From Gellertiella hungarica (GTDB lineage Bacteria; Pseudomonadota; Alphaproteobacteria; Rhizobiales; Rhizobiaceae), in contig NZ_JACIEZ010000003.1 of NCBI RefSeq assembly GCF_014197145.1, positions 186,001 through 250,000 of the forward strand: a stretch of 64,000 bases of DNA, given 5' to 3'. Within the stretch, counting starts at the first letter, position 1. Every line of letters starts with the position of its first letter. Both the position numbers and the translations under genes were made by a program. Below the pieces are notes generated by a model, which saw nothing but the letters and a program-made list of their open reading frames with translations, searched no databases and was not told the origin of the DNA. This document shows positions 9,588 through 18,955 of the stretch, in pieces.

Positions 9588-11054
9588 ATGAAACAGGATT
9601 CCCCGATGCGCGAGACGGCAGACCAGCTCACCGTTTTCCCAGCGTTTTTCCGCGTTGCCGGAAAGACGGTGGCTGTGTTCGGCAACGGTGACGAAGCCTA
9701 TGCCAAGGCGCGCCTGCTGCGCAACACGCAGGCCGTGATCATCGCATACGGGGCCGACCCGGAGCCCGCCTATGCCGCCTTCCTGAAGGCCGAGGGCATC
9801 GCCCATGTGGCTGCTGATTTCGAGGTAAGCCAGGTTCGAGGCATGACGCTCGTCTTTGCCGCCACGGGCGACGAGCATCTCGACCAGCAGATCGTGGCCG
9901 CCGCGCGGGCGGAGAAAATACCGGCCAATGCGGTCGATCAGCCGGAGTTCTGCGATTTCATCACGCCTGCGCTGGTCAACCGGGCTCCCGTTGCCGTTGC
10001 CATCGGGACGGAAGGAGCGGGGCCTGTTCTCGCCCAGATGATCCGGGCGCAGGTGGACCAGCTGCTCGCTCCTTCTCTCGGGCGCCTTGCCCAGCTCGCC
10101 ATGCCCTACCGCCGTGCAGTGGACCATCTGTTGCCGAAGGGCTCTGCGCGCCGCATCTTCTGGCGCCGCTTCTTCTCGGGCGAGGTGGCCGATGCCGTGC
10201 TTCAGGGCGATCTGTCGGATGCGCGCCGCAAGGCCACGCGGCTCCTGCGCTCCATCGACCGCCCGGAAGGCCATGTCTGGCTCGTCGGCGCCGGTCCCGG
10301 AGCGGAAGACCTGCTGACGCTTCGTGCACAGCGCGTGATGATGGAAGCGGACGTGATCGTCTTCGATGCACTGGTTCCGCAGGAAATCGTCGACATGGGC
10401 CGTCGGGATGCCGAGCGCATCTCGGTCGGCAAGCGCAAGGGCTGCCATTCCAAGAAGCAGGAAGAGATCAGCGAACTGCTGGTCGAGCTCGGCCGCGCGG
10501 GCAAGCGCGTCGTGCGGCTGAAATCCGGCGATCCGCTGGTCTATGGCCGGGCCATGGAAGAAATGCAGGCGCTGCGCGATGCGGGCATTTCCTATGAGAT
10601 CGTGCCGGGCATTACCTCCGCCTTTGCCGCTGCTGCCGATTTCGAACTGCCGCTGACGCTCCGGGGCGTTGCCTCCTCGCTGATCTTCACGACCGGCCAT
10701 GACCTTGCCGGTGACGTGCTGCCGGACTGGGCAAGCCTTGCCGTCTCGGGCGCTACGGTGGCGGTTTACATGGGCCGGACCGTTGCCGCCTCCGTTGCGG
10801 AGCGGCTGATGCAGGCCGGCCTTTCGCCCGACACGACGGTCGCCGTCATCGAGAACGCCAGCCGCCGCAATCGCCGGCTGCTGCACGGAACGCTGAAGGA
10901 TCTGCCCGATCTCGAACATCGCGACGAACTGACGGGTCCCGTCATGGTCATCATCGGCGATGCCGTGGCGGGTGCGAACTTCGAACAGTCTCAATCGCTG
11001 GTCGGCCAATCGGTCGAGACCCGCGAACTGGTAAGGAACGGAAGCCATGGCTGA
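9588..11054 (+). CDS. cysG: Siroheme synthase CysG
   Basis: 488-residue bifunctional enzyme. The N-terminal ~200 residues are the precorrin-2 dehydrogenase/ferrochelatase domain (AVFGNGDEAYAKARLL nucleotide-binding loop). From about residue 225 comes the SAM-dependent uroporphyrinogen-III methyltransferase domain (VWLVGAGPGAEDLLTLRA, RLKSGDPLVYGR and EIVPGITSAFAAA). It makes siroheme, the cofactor of the sulfite reductase encoded two genes downstream. It overlaps the DUF2849 gene by 8 bp, indicating an operon. A second in-frame ATG at 9606 is possible. Confidence 0.95.
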   Translation: MKQDSPMRETADQLTVFPAFFRVAGKTVAVFGNGDEAYAKARLLRNTQAVIIAYGADPEPAYAAFLKAEGIAHVAADFEVSQVRGMTLVFAATGDEHLDQQIVAAARAEKIPANAVDQPEFCDFITPALVNRAPVAVAIGTEGAGPVLAQMIRAQVDQLLAPSLGRLAQLAMPYRRAVDHLLPKGSARRIFWRRFFSGEVADAVLQGDLSDARRKATRLLRSIDRPEGHVWLVGAGPGAEDLLTLRAQRVMMEADVIVFDALVPQEIVDMGRRDAERISVGKRKGCHSKKQEEISELLVELGRAGKRVVRLKSGDPLVYGRAMEEMQALRDAGISYEIVPGITSAFAAAADFELPLTLRGVASSLIFTTGHDLAGDVLPDWASLAVSGATVAVYMGRTVAASVAERLMQAGLSPDTTVAVIENASRRNRRLLHGTLKDLPDLEHRDELTGPVMVIIGDAVAGANFEQSQSLVGQSVETRELVRNGSHG

Positions 11055-11361
11055 CAAGGTTTTGACGGGTAATCGACTGGGTGACGGCATCGCCGTATGG
11101 CTGGATGCCGCAGGCAACTGGACGGAAAACCTGCAGGATGCGCTGGTGGCGCGCCATGCGGAGGCCGTGCAGTCGCTGGAAGAAATCGGCAAGCGCGATT
11201 TCGCCGCCAATCTCGTGCTCGATGTGAATGTCATCGATGTCGCCGAGGTCAACGGCAAGATCCGGCCTCTGCGTCTTCGCGAACGCATTCGCGCCGAAGG
11301 CCCGACCATGGTATATGCCGACGGCTACAAGGCCGCCGATCCCGATTTCATTGCCGCCTGA
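11047..11361 (+). CDS. DUF2849 domain protein of the sulfite-assimilation operon
   Basis: 104-residue protein of the DUF2849 type, found in alphaproteobacteria between cysG and the sulfite/nitrite reductase gene. It contains no catalytic motif I recognise. The start overlaps the end of cysG and the stop is 8 bp before cysI, so it is almost certainly co-translated with both. Its conserved location suggests an accessory role in siroheme delivery or in sulfite reductase assembly, but that is inference from context only. Confidence 0.85.
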   Translation: MADKVLTGNRLGDGIAVWLDAAGNWTENLQDALVARHAEAVQSLEEIGKRDFAANLVLDVNVIDVAEVNGKIRPLRLRERIRAEGPTMVYADGYKAADPDFIAA

Positions 11362-11369
11362 GAGATAAG

Positions 11370-13043
11370 ATGTACCGTTACGACGAATTCGACCACGCCT
11401 TTGTCAACGCGCGCGTTGCCCAGTTCCGCGACCAGGTGGAGCGCCGCCTTTCGGGCGAGCTGGCCGAGGATGCCTTCCGCCCGCTGCGCCTGATGAACGG
11501 CGTCTATCTCCAGCTGCACGCCTACATGCTGCGCGTCGCCATTCCCTACGGCACGCTGAATTCGAAGCAGATGCGGATGCTGGCCCATATCGCCCGGAAG
11601 TATGACCGCGGCTACGGTCATTTCACCACCCGCCAGAACATCCAGTACAACTGGCCGAAGCTCTCGGATACGCCCGATATCCTCGCCGAACTCGCAACCG
11701 TCGAGATGCATGCGCTCCAGACCTCGGGCAACTGCATTCGCAACGTGACGGCGGACCATTTCGCCGGGGCGGCACAGGACGAGGTGGCCGATCCGCGTCC
11801 CTATGCGGAAATCCTCCGCCAGTGGTCTTCGGTGCATCCGGAATTCTCGTTCCTGCCGCGCAAGTTCAAGATCGCCGTCACCGGTGCCGAGCGCGACCGC
11901 GCGGCCATCCAGGTGCACGATATCGGCCTGCATCTGAAGAAGAACGAGGCGGGCGAGCTTGGCTTTGCCGTCTATGTCGGCGGCGGGCAGGGCCGTACGC
12001 CGATGATCGCGAAGAAGATCAAGGACTTCCTGCCGGAAGAAGACCTGCTTTCCTACATCACCGCCATCATGCGCGTGTACAACCTGCATGGCCGCCGCGA
12101 CAACAAGTACAAGGCGCGCATCAAGATCCTCGTGCACGAGACCGGCACCGAGGAGCTGACCCGTCAGGTGGAGGCGGAATTCGCCGAGCTGAAGAACACG
12201 GAGCTGAAGCTGCCGGAAGCCGACGTGAAGGCGATTGCCGCCTATTTCGCGCCGCCGGAGCTGCCGGCCCGCGCCGAAGGCTGGGCAAGCCTGGCCGAGT
12301 GGAAGAAGCGCGACGAAGAGTTCGCCCGCTGGGTGAACAACAACGTCAAGCCGCACAAGCATCCCGATTACGGCATGGTCACGATCTCGCTGAAGCCGAT
12401 CGGCGGTATTCCGGGCGATGCGACTGACGCGCAGATGGAAGCGGTGGCCGATATCGCCGCCGAATATGCGCAGGACGAGATCCGCATCAGCCACGAGCAG
12501 AACATCGTTCTGCCGCATGTGGCGCTGGCCGATCTGGAGCCGGTCTATCGCGCACTGGTGGCAGCCGGGCTTGCAACGGCCAACTCCAACCTCATCACCG
12601 ATATCATCGCCTGCCCGGGCCTCGATTACTGCGCGCTCGCCAATGCGCGCTCCATCCCGGTGGCACAGGAAATCTCCTCCCGCTTCGGCGCGCCCGAGCG
12701 GCAGGAAGAAATCGGCGAGCTGAAGATCAAGATCTCCGGCTGCATCAATGCCTGCGGCCATCACCATGTCGGCCATATCGGTCTTCTGGGCGTGGAGAAG
12801 AAGGGCGCGGAGCTCTACCAGATCACGCTTGGCGGCTCCGGCGATGAAAACACCTCCATCGGCGAGATCATCGGCCGCGGCTTCGAGCCCGAAAAGGTGA
12901 CCGATGCGGTGGAAACCATCGTGGACACCTATCTCGGCCTCAGGCTGTCGAAGGAAGAGACCTTCCTCGACGCCTATCGCCGCGTGGGGCCGCAGCCCTT
13001 CAAGGATGCGCTTTACGGCGCAACGGCCGAAGCTGCCGAATAA
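11370..13043 (+). CDS. cysI: Sulfite reductase (nitrite/sulfite reductase hemoprotein)
   Basis: 557-residue siroheme and 4Fe-4S enzyme starting MYRYDEFDHAFVNARV. It has the two ferredoxin-like half-domains (GYGHFTTRQNIQYNW in the first, EIRISHEQNIVLPHV in the second) and the cluster/siroheme cysteines in CPGLDYC and SGCINACGHHH. It reduces sulfite to sulfide with ferredoxin or a flavoprotein as electron donor. The start at 11370 is chosen because it follows the DUF2849 stop and fits the family's N-terminus; the longer open frame upstream overlaps another gene. Nitrite reduction cannot be excluded, but the cysG/DUF934 context favours sulfite. Confidence 0.93.
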   Translation: MYRYDEFDHAFVNARVAQFRDQVERRLSGELAEDAFRPLRLMNGVYLQLHAYMLRVAIPYGTLNSKQMRMLAHIARKYDRGYGHFTTRQNIQYNWPKLSDTPDILAELATVEMHALQTSGNCIRNVTADHFAGAAQDEVADPRPYAEILRQWSSVHPEFSFLPRKFKIAVTGAERDRAAIQVHDIGLHLKKNEAGELGFAVYVGGGQGRTPMIAKKIKDFLPEEDLLSYITAIMRVYNLHGRRDNKYKARIKILVHETGTEELTRQVEAEFAELKNTELKLPEADVKAIAAYFAPPELPARAEGWASLAEWKKRDEEFARWVNNNVKPHKHPDYGMVTISLKPIGGIPGDATDAQMEAVADIAAEYAQDEIRISHEQNIVLPHVALADLEPVYRALVAAGLATANSNLITDIIACPGLDYCALANARSIPVAQEISSRFGAPERQEEIGELKIKISGCINACGHHHVGHIGLLGVEKKGAELYQITLGGSGDENTSIGEIIGRGFEPEKVTDAVETIVDTYLGLRLSKEETFLDAYRRVGPQPFKDALYGATAEAAE

Positions 13044-13052
13044 GGATCGATC

Positions 13053-13565
13053 ATGACCAGGCTCTGGACCGAAACGGGTTTCGTCGAGAACGATCCCTTT
13101 GTCATCGAAACGGAAGACCGCAAGGCGGGCGAGGGCGAGCAGCCCATCCGTCCGCTCGCCGATTTCCTCGCCCATGCCGAAGCCAGCAACGAGAGCGGCC
13201 TTGCCGTTCTCGTCAAGCCGGCGGACGATGTGCGCAAGCTGCAGCCCTATCTCGACCGCATCGCGCTGGTGGCGGTGGAATTCCCGGCCTTCAACGACGG
13301 CCGCGCCTTCAGCCATGCCTCGCTCCTGCGCGACCGTCTGCATTACAAGGGCGATATCCGCGCTGTCGGCGACGTGCTGATCGACCCGCTGCCACTCATG
13401 CTTCGGTGCGGCATCACCAGCTTTGCGGTGAAGAATGCCACGGCACTGAAGCGCCTCGCCGAGGGCCGCCTGCCGGGCATCGACGTGCACTACCAGCCGG
13501 CTGCGCGCGAAAGCGCCAATCCCGGTTCCTACAGCTGGCGGCGCAAGGCAAAGCCTGCCGCCTGA
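13053..13565 (+). CDS. DUF934 domain protein of the sulfite-assimilation operon
   Basis: 170-residue DUF934-type protein. The recognisable core is LAVLVKPADDVRKLQPYLDR, FPAFNDGRAFSHASLLR and RGDVLIDPLPLMLRCG-like sequence near the C-terminus. DUF934 proteins are consistently encoded next to cysI/cysH in proteobacteria and are thought to assist sulfite reduction, with biochemical role unsettled. It begins 9 bp after cysI and is the last gene of the operon; no cysH follows here. Confidence 0.87.
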   Translation: MTRLWTETGFVENDPFVIETEDRKAGEGEQPIRPLADFLAHAEASNESGLAVLVKPADDVRKLQPYLDRIALVAVEFPAFNDGRAFSHASLLRDRLHYKGDIRAVGDVLIDPLPLMLRCGITSFAVKNATALKRLAEGRLPGIDVHYQPAARESANPGSYSWRRKAKPAA

Positions 13566-13800
13566 AGGATCGCATGCCCCTCCATGCGGCGCGATGACGT
13601 GCCGCATGGCCTTTTGATCAATGTCAATGTAGCGCTTCCCGGCATCGGCCATAACGGATGCCGTCGGCCAGGGGCCGGAATATTCTCCATCGGTGCGACA
13701 CCGGGGAACGCTTTACCTTTATTTGCAGCGCAACATGTAATATCAGCCTAGCCGTGCCCGAAAAGGCTGAGAACCGGAAGACCACAGGACTCGACCGCTG

Positions 13801-14613
13801 ATGAACGCTCCCGCAAAGACCGAAGATTTCGCTGAATCCATCCCTGCCGGCGTCTATGCCGAGAAGGTGCTGAGCGTCACGCACTATACGGATCGCCTGT
13901 TCCGATTCCGCATGACCCGCCCCGAAGGCTTCCGCTTCCGCTCGGGCGAGTTTGCCATGATCGGCCTCATGGTCGAGGGTAAGCCGATCTATCGCGCCTA
14001 TTCCATCGCAAGCCCCGCCTGGGACGAAGAGCTCGAGTTCTTCTCGATCAAGGTTCCGGACGGTCCGCTGACCCAGCATCTCCAGAAGATCCAGCCGGGC
14101 GATACCGTCCTGATGCGCAAGAAGCCGACCGGCACGCTGGTGCTCGATGCGCTGACACCCGGCAAGCGGCTCTACATGTTTTCCACCGGCACCGGCATCG
14201 CGCCCTTCGCAAGCCTGATCCGCGATCCGGAAACCTACGAAAAGTTCGAGGAAGTCATCCTCACCCACACCTGCCGCGAGGTGGCCGAGCTGAAATACGG
14301 CTTCGACCTGATCGAGGAAATCCGCTCCAACGAGCTGCTTTCCGAAATCGTCGGCGACAAGCTGAAGCACTACGCGACGGTGACCCGTGAGGACTATCCC
14401 TTCCAGGGCCGCATCACGGACCTCATCGCCAATGGCAAGCTCTTCTCCGACCTCGGCGTCCCCGCCCTCGACCCCGCCGTCGACCGCGGCATGATCTGCG
14501 GTTCTTCGGCCATGCTGAAGGACACCAAGGAGCTTCTGGAAAAGGCTGGCCTGACCGAAGGCGCCAACAACAAGCCTGCCGAATTCGTCATCGAACGCGC
14601 TTTCGTCGGCTGA
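13801..14613 (+). CDS. fpr: Ferredoxin--NADP reductase
   Basis: 270-residue FAD-dependent ferredoxin/flavodoxin-NADP reductase. The FAD-binding motif RAYSIASP, the NADP-binding loop STGTGIAPFASLIRD and a C-terminal aromatic-proximal tail (EFVIERAFVG) place it in the bacterial FPR family. It exchanges electrons between NADPH and ferredoxin or flavodoxin. It follows the cys cluster on the same strand but after a 235-bp gap containing its own probable promoter, so it may supply electrons for sulfite reduction without being in the same transcript. A terminator-like hairpin follows. Confidence 0.93.
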   Translation: MNAPAKTEDFAESIPAGVYAEKVLSVTHYTDRLFRFRMTRPEGFRFRSGEFAMIGLMVEGKPIYRAYSIASPAWDEELEFFSIKVPDGPLTQHLQKIQPGDTVLMRKKPTGTLVLDALTPGKRLYMFSTGTGIAPFASLIRDPETYEKFEEVILTHTCREVAELKYGFDLIEEIRSNELLSEIVGDKLKHYATVTREDYPFQGRITDLIANGKLFSDLGVPALDPAVDRGMICGSSAMLKDTKELLEKAGLTEGANNKPAEFVIERAFVG

Positions 14614-14638
14614 TCCTTTACGCCAGACCGAACAACTG

Positions 14639-14670
14639 ACGCCGTTCTCCAGCCGGGGAGCGGCGTTTTC
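14639..14670 (+). terminator. Terminator-like hairpin after fpr
   Basis: A stem with arms ACGCCG and CGGCGT, extended by partial CTCC/GGAG pairing, is followed by TTTT. It starts 25 bp after the fpr stop, the expected place for a rho-independent terminator. Confidence 0.6.
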
Positions 14671-14685
14671 CGTTTCCGGGACGTT

Positions 14686-14955
14686 TCAGTTTTCGCGCGT
14701 CAGCCGGTCTCTCTCCTGTACCTCCAGTTCCTGAAGGTTGGTGCCGACCCTTGGGGGAGCGGCGAGAACCTCGACCACGGGACCGGACATGCTGCGCGGC
14801 GCTGGGGCAGGGGCAGGGGCAGCCACAGGAAAAGGAGCGGGAGCGGGGCGTCTGATAACCAGCCAGGCAATGCCCAGAAGGGTCGCATGCGGCAGGATCA
14901 GCATCAGCGCTTTGATCCAGTCGGGTGATGATGTGTAGAAGACAGCAAGATCCAT
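14686..14955 (-). CDS. Small hypothetical membrane protein
   Basis: 89-residue protein with one N-terminal hydrophobic segment (WIKALMLILPHATLLGIAWL, about residues 12-31), followed by an alanine/proline-rich linker and a short charged C-terminus. A GGGAG ribosome site precedes the ATG at 14955. No family is recognised. The Ala/Pro linker suggests a membrane-anchored protein with an extended tether. It is convergent with fpr. Confidence 0.6.
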   Translation of the reverse strand: MDLAVFYTSSPDWIKALMLILPHATLLGIAWLVIRRPAPAPFPVAAPAPAPAPRSMSGPVVEVLAAPPRVGTNLQELEVQERDRLTREN

Positions 14956-15258
14956 GGTGGCTTACTCCCGGCAAGGTGGAGCCACCGGCGGCCATGAATA
15001 GCCACCGGTGACCGGGGAGTAGAAAAACCGTGCAAGAACGGCCGCCCCGGTTTTTAAACCGAAGTTCTGGACATGACCGGGGCCTCCCGGCCGCTGGGCT
15101 GGAAAGCTAATGGTTTCGGGAGGCGCCGATCAAGCGCCGCCGCTTCCTGCAAGGGGTTTTCTAAGCCCCGGGACACGGGATTTTGCCCGCATCCTGAAGG
15201 GAAGGTTAGCAGGACCGTATATTTAGTCAACGCTTGTTTAGGCGGCCCTCAATATGCG
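14956..15258. other. Gene-free 303-bp stretch with several inverted repeats
   Basis: No plausible coding frame. The stretch is rich in short inverted repeats, for example ggcgccgatcaagcgcc near 15122-15140 and aaccgggg/ccccggtt-like elements near 15045. On the minus strand a TTGACT element near 15230 is followed about 17 bp later by a weak AACCTT, and a short stem followed by TTTTT lies near 15020. A minus-strand structured RNA of roughly 180 nt is possible. I could not match it to a known RNA family. Confidence 0.3.
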
Positions 15259-15882
15259 TCAGCGCTTGAGCAGGTAATCCATCAGGCCCGTCATGGCCCG
15301 CGACGCGCCGGGGACGTCGCCCTGCTGGATGGCGCGAATGACGGCGACGTGGAGGGAGATGGAGCGATCCATTCGTTCATGCGAGGCAACGGAAAACCAG
15401 AGGCGCCGGGCGTGGGTTTGCAGGGGCGCCAGCGCTGCGGTCAGGAAGCGGTTGGGGCAGGCGTCTTCCATGATCTCGTCGAACATCTTGTCGGCGGCAA
15501 GGAAGGCCGCCATGTCGCCCGAGACGGCGCAGGCGGTCATGGTTTGCGCACAGGCGAGAAGGCGCGCGCGCTGGTCCGCTGTCGCGTGCTCGGCGACGAG
15601 GGCAGCGGCGAGGGGCTCCAGCTTCGCCCGCACCTGCATGATCTCGGCATAGTCGTCCGGTTCGATCTCCGCGATCTGAAGCCCCACCCGGGGCCTCACC
15701 ACGATCAATCCCTGCCAGGCGAGTTTCTGGATCGCCTCGCGCACCGGCGTGCGTCCCTGTCCGGCCAGATCGATGAGCTGCCGTTCCGTCACCAGCGACC
15801 CCGGCTTCAGCCTGAGCGTGACGATCAGGGTTTCCAGCGCGAGATAGGCCTGGTGGCTGAGGGAATCGGCGGATACGCTCAT
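15259..15882 (-). CDS. GntR-family transcriptional regulator (FCD type)
   Basis: 207-residue regulator starting MSVSADSLSHQAYLALETL. The N-terminal winged helix contains the GntR signature LVTERQLIDLAGQGRTPVREAIQKLAWQGL, followed by an all-helical FCD ligand domain with candidate metal/ligand residues (DKMFDEIMEDAC, SLHVAVIRAI). The start at 15882 is preferred because two palindromic operators lie immediately upstream and the longer frame would read through them. It is divergent from bioBFDAZ. It could be BioR, the biotin repressor of alphaproteobacteria, but the palindrome beside its own start differs from the BioR box. Confidence 0.87.
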   Translation of the reverse strand: MSVSADSLSHQAYLALETLIVTLRLKPGSLVTERQLIDLAGQGRTPVREAIQKLAWQGLIVVRPRVGLQIAEIEPDDYAEIMQVRAKLEPLAAALVAEHATADQRARLLACAQTMTACAVSGDMAAFLAADKMFDEIMEDACPNRFLTAALAPLQTHARRLWFSVASHERMDRSISLHVAVIRAIQQGDVPGASRAMTGLMDYLLKR

Positions 15883-15895
15883 GAATATAATCCTA

Positions 15896-15953
15896 TCTGA
15901 TATATCAGACTGCGCCAATCCGGATCCGGCTGCGCCATGGAAGTGATATATCA
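15896..15953. promoter_or_regulatory. Two palindromic GntR-type operators
   Basis: A perfect 14-bp palindrome TCTGATATATCAGA occupies 15896-15909, and a second copy of its TGATATATCA core lies at 15944-15953, with centres 46 bp apart. The first is 14 bp upstream of the GntR start codon. This layout fits autorepression by the adjacent GntR regulator and could also affect the divergent biotin operon. Confidence 0.7.
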
Positions 15954-16071
15954 GATCTTCTCGCATTTCGAGGCGGGCAACGGCGCTTTCCGGCCTTTCC
16001 TTTGCCCTTTGTCCATGCGAATTTTGCAGCGGCTCTTGCTCTCCGCCCTTGGTATGAAGCCCGGGGAGAAA

Positions 16072-16081
16072 TTATAGATAA
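16072..16081. promoter_or_regulatory. BioR-type operator upstream of bioB
   Basis: TTATAGATAA exactly matches the BioR consensus TTATMTATAA-type operator described for alphaproteobacterial biotin genes, apart from the degenerate central base. It lies 81 bp upstream of the bioB start. A weaker related element, ACTATCTACG, lies about 15 bp further downstream. It indicates biotin-responsive repression of bioBFDAZ. Confidence 0.75.
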
Positions 16082-16161
16082 TTCTTGAAACTATCTACGA
16101 AAGCGGGCAAGGGTTGAGAGAAAGCGCTTCCGATCATCCAGTAGAAGGACTGCGACACGCG

Positions 16162-17169
16162 ATGCTCGACAAGATCTCCGCCGAAAACACCTCCTCCTCC
16201 GTATCCGGCACATCCACCGGCCGCGTGACCGCCGAGGAGGCACGGCGCATCTACAACCAGCCCTTCAATGATCTGATGTTCGAGGCGCAGACCGTTCATC
16301 GCCGGCATTTCGATGCCAATGCGATCCAGATGAGCCGCCTGCTGTCGATCAAGACCGGCGGGTGTCCGGAGGATTGCGGCTATTGCAGCCAGTCCGCCCA
16401 TGCTCCGACCGGCCTGAAGGCCTCCAAGCTGATGGAAGTGGAGCGCGTGCTCGCCGAAGCCCGCAAGGCCAAGGAACAGGGTTCGACCCGCTATTGCATG
16501 GGTGCCGCCTGGCGCAGCCCCAAGGAACGCGACATGGACATGGTGATCGCCATGGTATCCGGCGTGAAGGCGATGGGCATGGAAACCTGCATGACGCTGG
16601 GCATGCTGACGCCCGAACAGGCGCTGCGGCTGAAGGATGCCGGTCTCGACTACTACAACCACAACGTGGATACGTCCGAGCGCTATTACAGCGAGATCAT
16701 CACCAGCCGCACCTTCGCCGATCGCCTGGAAACGCTGGATAACGTCCGCAACGCCGGCATGAAGGTCTGCTCCGGCGGCATTCTCGGCATGGGCGAGACC
16801 ACCGAGGACCGCATCGACATGCTGGTCACGCTCGCAAACCTGCCTGAGCCGCCGGAAAGCGTTCCGATCAACATGCTGATCCCGATCCCGGGCACGCGGC
16901 TTGAAAATGCCGATCCGGTCGATCCGATCGAGTTCGTGCGCGTGATCGCGCTTGCCCGCATCCTGATGCCCACCAGCCATGTGCGCCTCTCGGCCGGCCG
17001 CACCGAAATGACCGATGAACTGCAGGCCATGTGCTTCCTGGCGGGCGCCAACTCCATTTTCACCGGCGACGTGCTGCTCACCGCCGACAATCCGGGCGAA
17101 AGCCACGATGAGGCTCTCTTCCGCCGACTCGGCCTGAAGCCGGAGCCGATGGAGCCCGATGCGGCATGA
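16162..17169 (+). CDS. bioB: Biotin synthase
   Basis: 335-residue radical-SAM enzyme. The CxxxCxxC cluster motif is visible in [15 protein letters not shown]; later conserved elements include [22 protein letters not shown] and the Arg of VRLSAGR, which help bind the auxiliary 2Fe-2S cluster. It inserts sulfur into dethiobiotin, the last biotin step. First gene of the bioBFDAZ operon, 81 bp after a BioR box. The start at 16162 ([11 protein letters not shown]) is preferred over an upstream TTG. Its stop overlaps the bioF start by four bases. Confidence 0.97.
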   Translation: MLDKISAENTSSSVSGTSTGRVTAEEARRIYNQPFNDLMFEAQTVHRRHFDANAIQMSRLLSIKTGGCPEDCGYCSQSAHAPTGLKASKLMEVERVLAEARKAKEQGSTRYCMGAAWRSPKERDMDMVIAMVSGVKAMGMETCMTLGMLTPEQALRLKDAGLDYYNHNVDTSERYYSEIITSRTFADRLETLDNVRNAGMKVCSGGILGMGETTEDRIDMLVTLANLPEPPESVPINMLIPIPGTRLENADPVDPIEFVRVIALARILMPTSHVRLSAGRTEMTDELQAMCFLAGANSIFTGDVLLTADNPGESHDEALFRRLGLKPEPMEPDAA

Positions 17170-18317
17170 GCGACCGGCTTGCCCGGTATCGGCGAACGCT
17201 CGCCGGCCTTGAACGCAAGGGCCGGCGCCGGGCGCTCCTGCCGGAAGCGGGCAGGGATTTCACCTCCAACGACTTTCTCGGTCTTGCCAACTCCGATGCC
17301 CTGAAGGATGCCGTGGCGAACGCTCTTGCGCGTGGCGTTCCCGTAGGGTCGGGGGGCTCCCGGCTGCTGCGTGGCAACCATCCGGAACACGAGGCGCTTG
17401 AGGCCGAGGCTGCCGCCTTCTTCGGCGTCGGTCGCTGCCTCTTCTTCGGCAACGGCTTTACCGCCAATCTGGCGCTGTTCTCCACGCTGCCGCAGCGCGA
17501 GGACCGCATCTTTCATGACGAGCTGGTGCATGCCAGCGCACTGGACGGGATCGGCCAGAGCAAGGCGACTGCCGTCAGCTTCCCGCATAACGACGTGACT
17601 GCACTTGAGGATCTGCTCCGCGCGTGGCGAAACGAGGGGGGAAGGGGCCAGGCCTGGATTGCGGTCGAAAGCCTCTATTCGATGGATGGCGATTTTGCGC
17701 CTCTGGCCGACCTTGCCAGTCTCGCCGATCGCCATGACGCCTTCCTTGTGATTGACGAGGCCCATGCGACCGGCGTCCATGGCGCCGGCGGGCGCGGCGC
17801 AGGGCACTGGCTGGAAGGCCGGGAAAACGTCGTGTCGCTGCACACCTGCGGCAAGGCGCTGGGTGCCTCCGGCGCACTCATCGGTGCCGCCCCCGCATTG
17901 TGCGATTTCCTTGTCAATCGGGGGCGGCCTTTCATCTATTCCACCTCGCCCTCACCGCTGATGGCGGCGACGGTACGCCAGTCGCTGAAAATCGTGGAGG
18001 ACGAGCCGCAACGGCGCGAGGCCCTGCTTGGCCTTGTGTCGCTTGCCGGTGACATGCTGCGCCAAAGGCTGGGCATCGACCCCGGCCCGTCGCAGATCGT
18101 CCCCGTTCCGATCGGCGACAACGCCCGGGCTGTGCGTATTGCGGAAGCCATGCGCGCCGCCGGTTTCGACATCCGGGCTATCCGTCCTCCCACCGTTCCC
18201 GAAGGAACAGCCCGTCTTCGCCTTTCGCTGACGCTGAACGTGACACCGGAGGATATCGCCGAAATGGTGGAGTGCCTTTCCGAGATCATGCAAACCGAAA
18301 TGCCTGGAGTAATGTGA
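17166..18317 (+). CDS. bioF: 8-amino-7-oxononanoate synthase
   Basis: 383-residue PLP enzyme of the alpha-oxoamine synthase family. Visible signatures are [42 protein letters not shown] and the cofactor lysine in [13 protein letters not shown]. It condenses pimeloyl-ACP (or CoA) with L-alanine to give 7-keto-8-aminopelargonate. The ATG overlaps the bioB stop (ATGA), and its own stop overlaps bioD by one base, indicating tight translational coupling. Confidence 0.96.
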   Translation: MSDRLARYRRTLAGLERKGRRRALLPEAGRDFTSNDFLGLANSDALKDAVANALARGVPVGSGGSRLLRGNHPEHEALEAEAAAFFGVGRCLFFGNGFTANLALFSTLPQREDRIFHDELVHASALDGIGQSKATAVSFPHNDVTALEDLLRAWRNEGGRGQAWIAVESLYSMDGDFAPLADLASLADRHDAFLVIDEAHATGVHGAGGRGAGHWLEGRENVVSLHTCGKALGASGALIGAAPALCDFLVNRGRPFIYSTSPSPLMAATVRQSLKIVEDEPQRREALLGLVSLAGDMLRQRLGIDPGPSQIVPVPIGDNARAVRIAEAMRAAGFDIRAIRPPTVPEGTARLRLSLTLNVTPEDIAEMVECLSEIMQTEMPGVM

Positions 18318-18955
18318 TGAGCAGACCGATCGTCGTGACTGGTACCGATACGGGTATTGGAAAGACCGTCTTTTCTGCCGCCCTCTCGGGGGCGCTGAAA
18401 GCCCGTTACTGGAAGCCCGTGCAATCGGGGCTGGAAGAGGAGACCGACAGCCAACTGGTGGCGCGTCTGGGCGGACTGCCGGCGGGCCGCGTGCTGCCGG
18501 AACTCTATCGCCTGAACACGCCCGCATCTCCCCATTACGCCGCGCGCCTGGATGGCGTCGAGATCGACATCGACAGGCTTGTCGCGCCCGAAGGCGAAGG
18601 CCCGCTGGTCATCGAGGGGGCGGGCGGGCTCATGGTGCCGCTCAACGAAACCGTCACCTATATCGACGTCTTCGCCCGCTGGAAGAACCCCGTTGTGCTT
18701 TGCGCCCGCACCATGCTGGGCACCATCAACCACACGCTGCTATCGCTCGAGGCACTCCGTGCGCGGGGCGTTCCGGTGCTGGGTGTTGCTTTCGTCGGCG
18801 ATGAGATGGAAGAGACCCAGCGCATCATCGGCGTGATGGGCAAGGTGAAGATCCTCGGCCGCCTGCCGAGGCTCGATACGCTCGACCAGCCTTCGCTTGC
18901 GGCAGCCTTTGCCGCGAACTTCCACCTTGCGGATTTTCAGGAGGCGTTGAAGTGA
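18317..18955 (+). CDS. bioD: Dethiobiotin synthase
   Basis: 212-residue ATPase with P-loop [13 protein letters not shown] and downstream motifs [19 protein letters not shown] and the nucleotide-specificity region. It carboxylates 7,8-diaminononanoate with ATP and CO2 to form the ureido ring of dethiobiotin. The TGATG junction with bioF and a four-base overlap with bioA place it in the middle of the operon. Confidence 0.96.
   Translation: MSRPIVVTGTDTGIGKTVFSAALSGALKARYWKPVQSGLEEETDSQLVARLGGLPAGRVLPELYRLNTPASPHYAARLDGVEIDIDRLVAPEGEGPLVIEGAGGLMVPLNETVTYIDVFARWKNPVVLCARTMLGTINHTLLSLEALRARGVPVLGVAFVGDEMEETQRIIGVMGKVKILGRLPRLDTLDQPSLAAAFAANFHLADFQEALK

Noticed and set aside
9417-11309. 630-residue minus-strand frame opposite cysG
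   Set aside because: Antisense of a well-supported siroheme synthase gene; composition not protein-like.
11325-13652. Very long open frame on the minus strand opposite cysI
   Set aside because: Opposite to a clear enzyme gene; its sequence is the typical high-GC antisense shadow (His/Arg/Asp-rich, no motifs).
15882-15966. Longer GntR protein starting at 15966
   Set aside because: It would be translated through both palindromic operators, and the extra residues are unlike the family.
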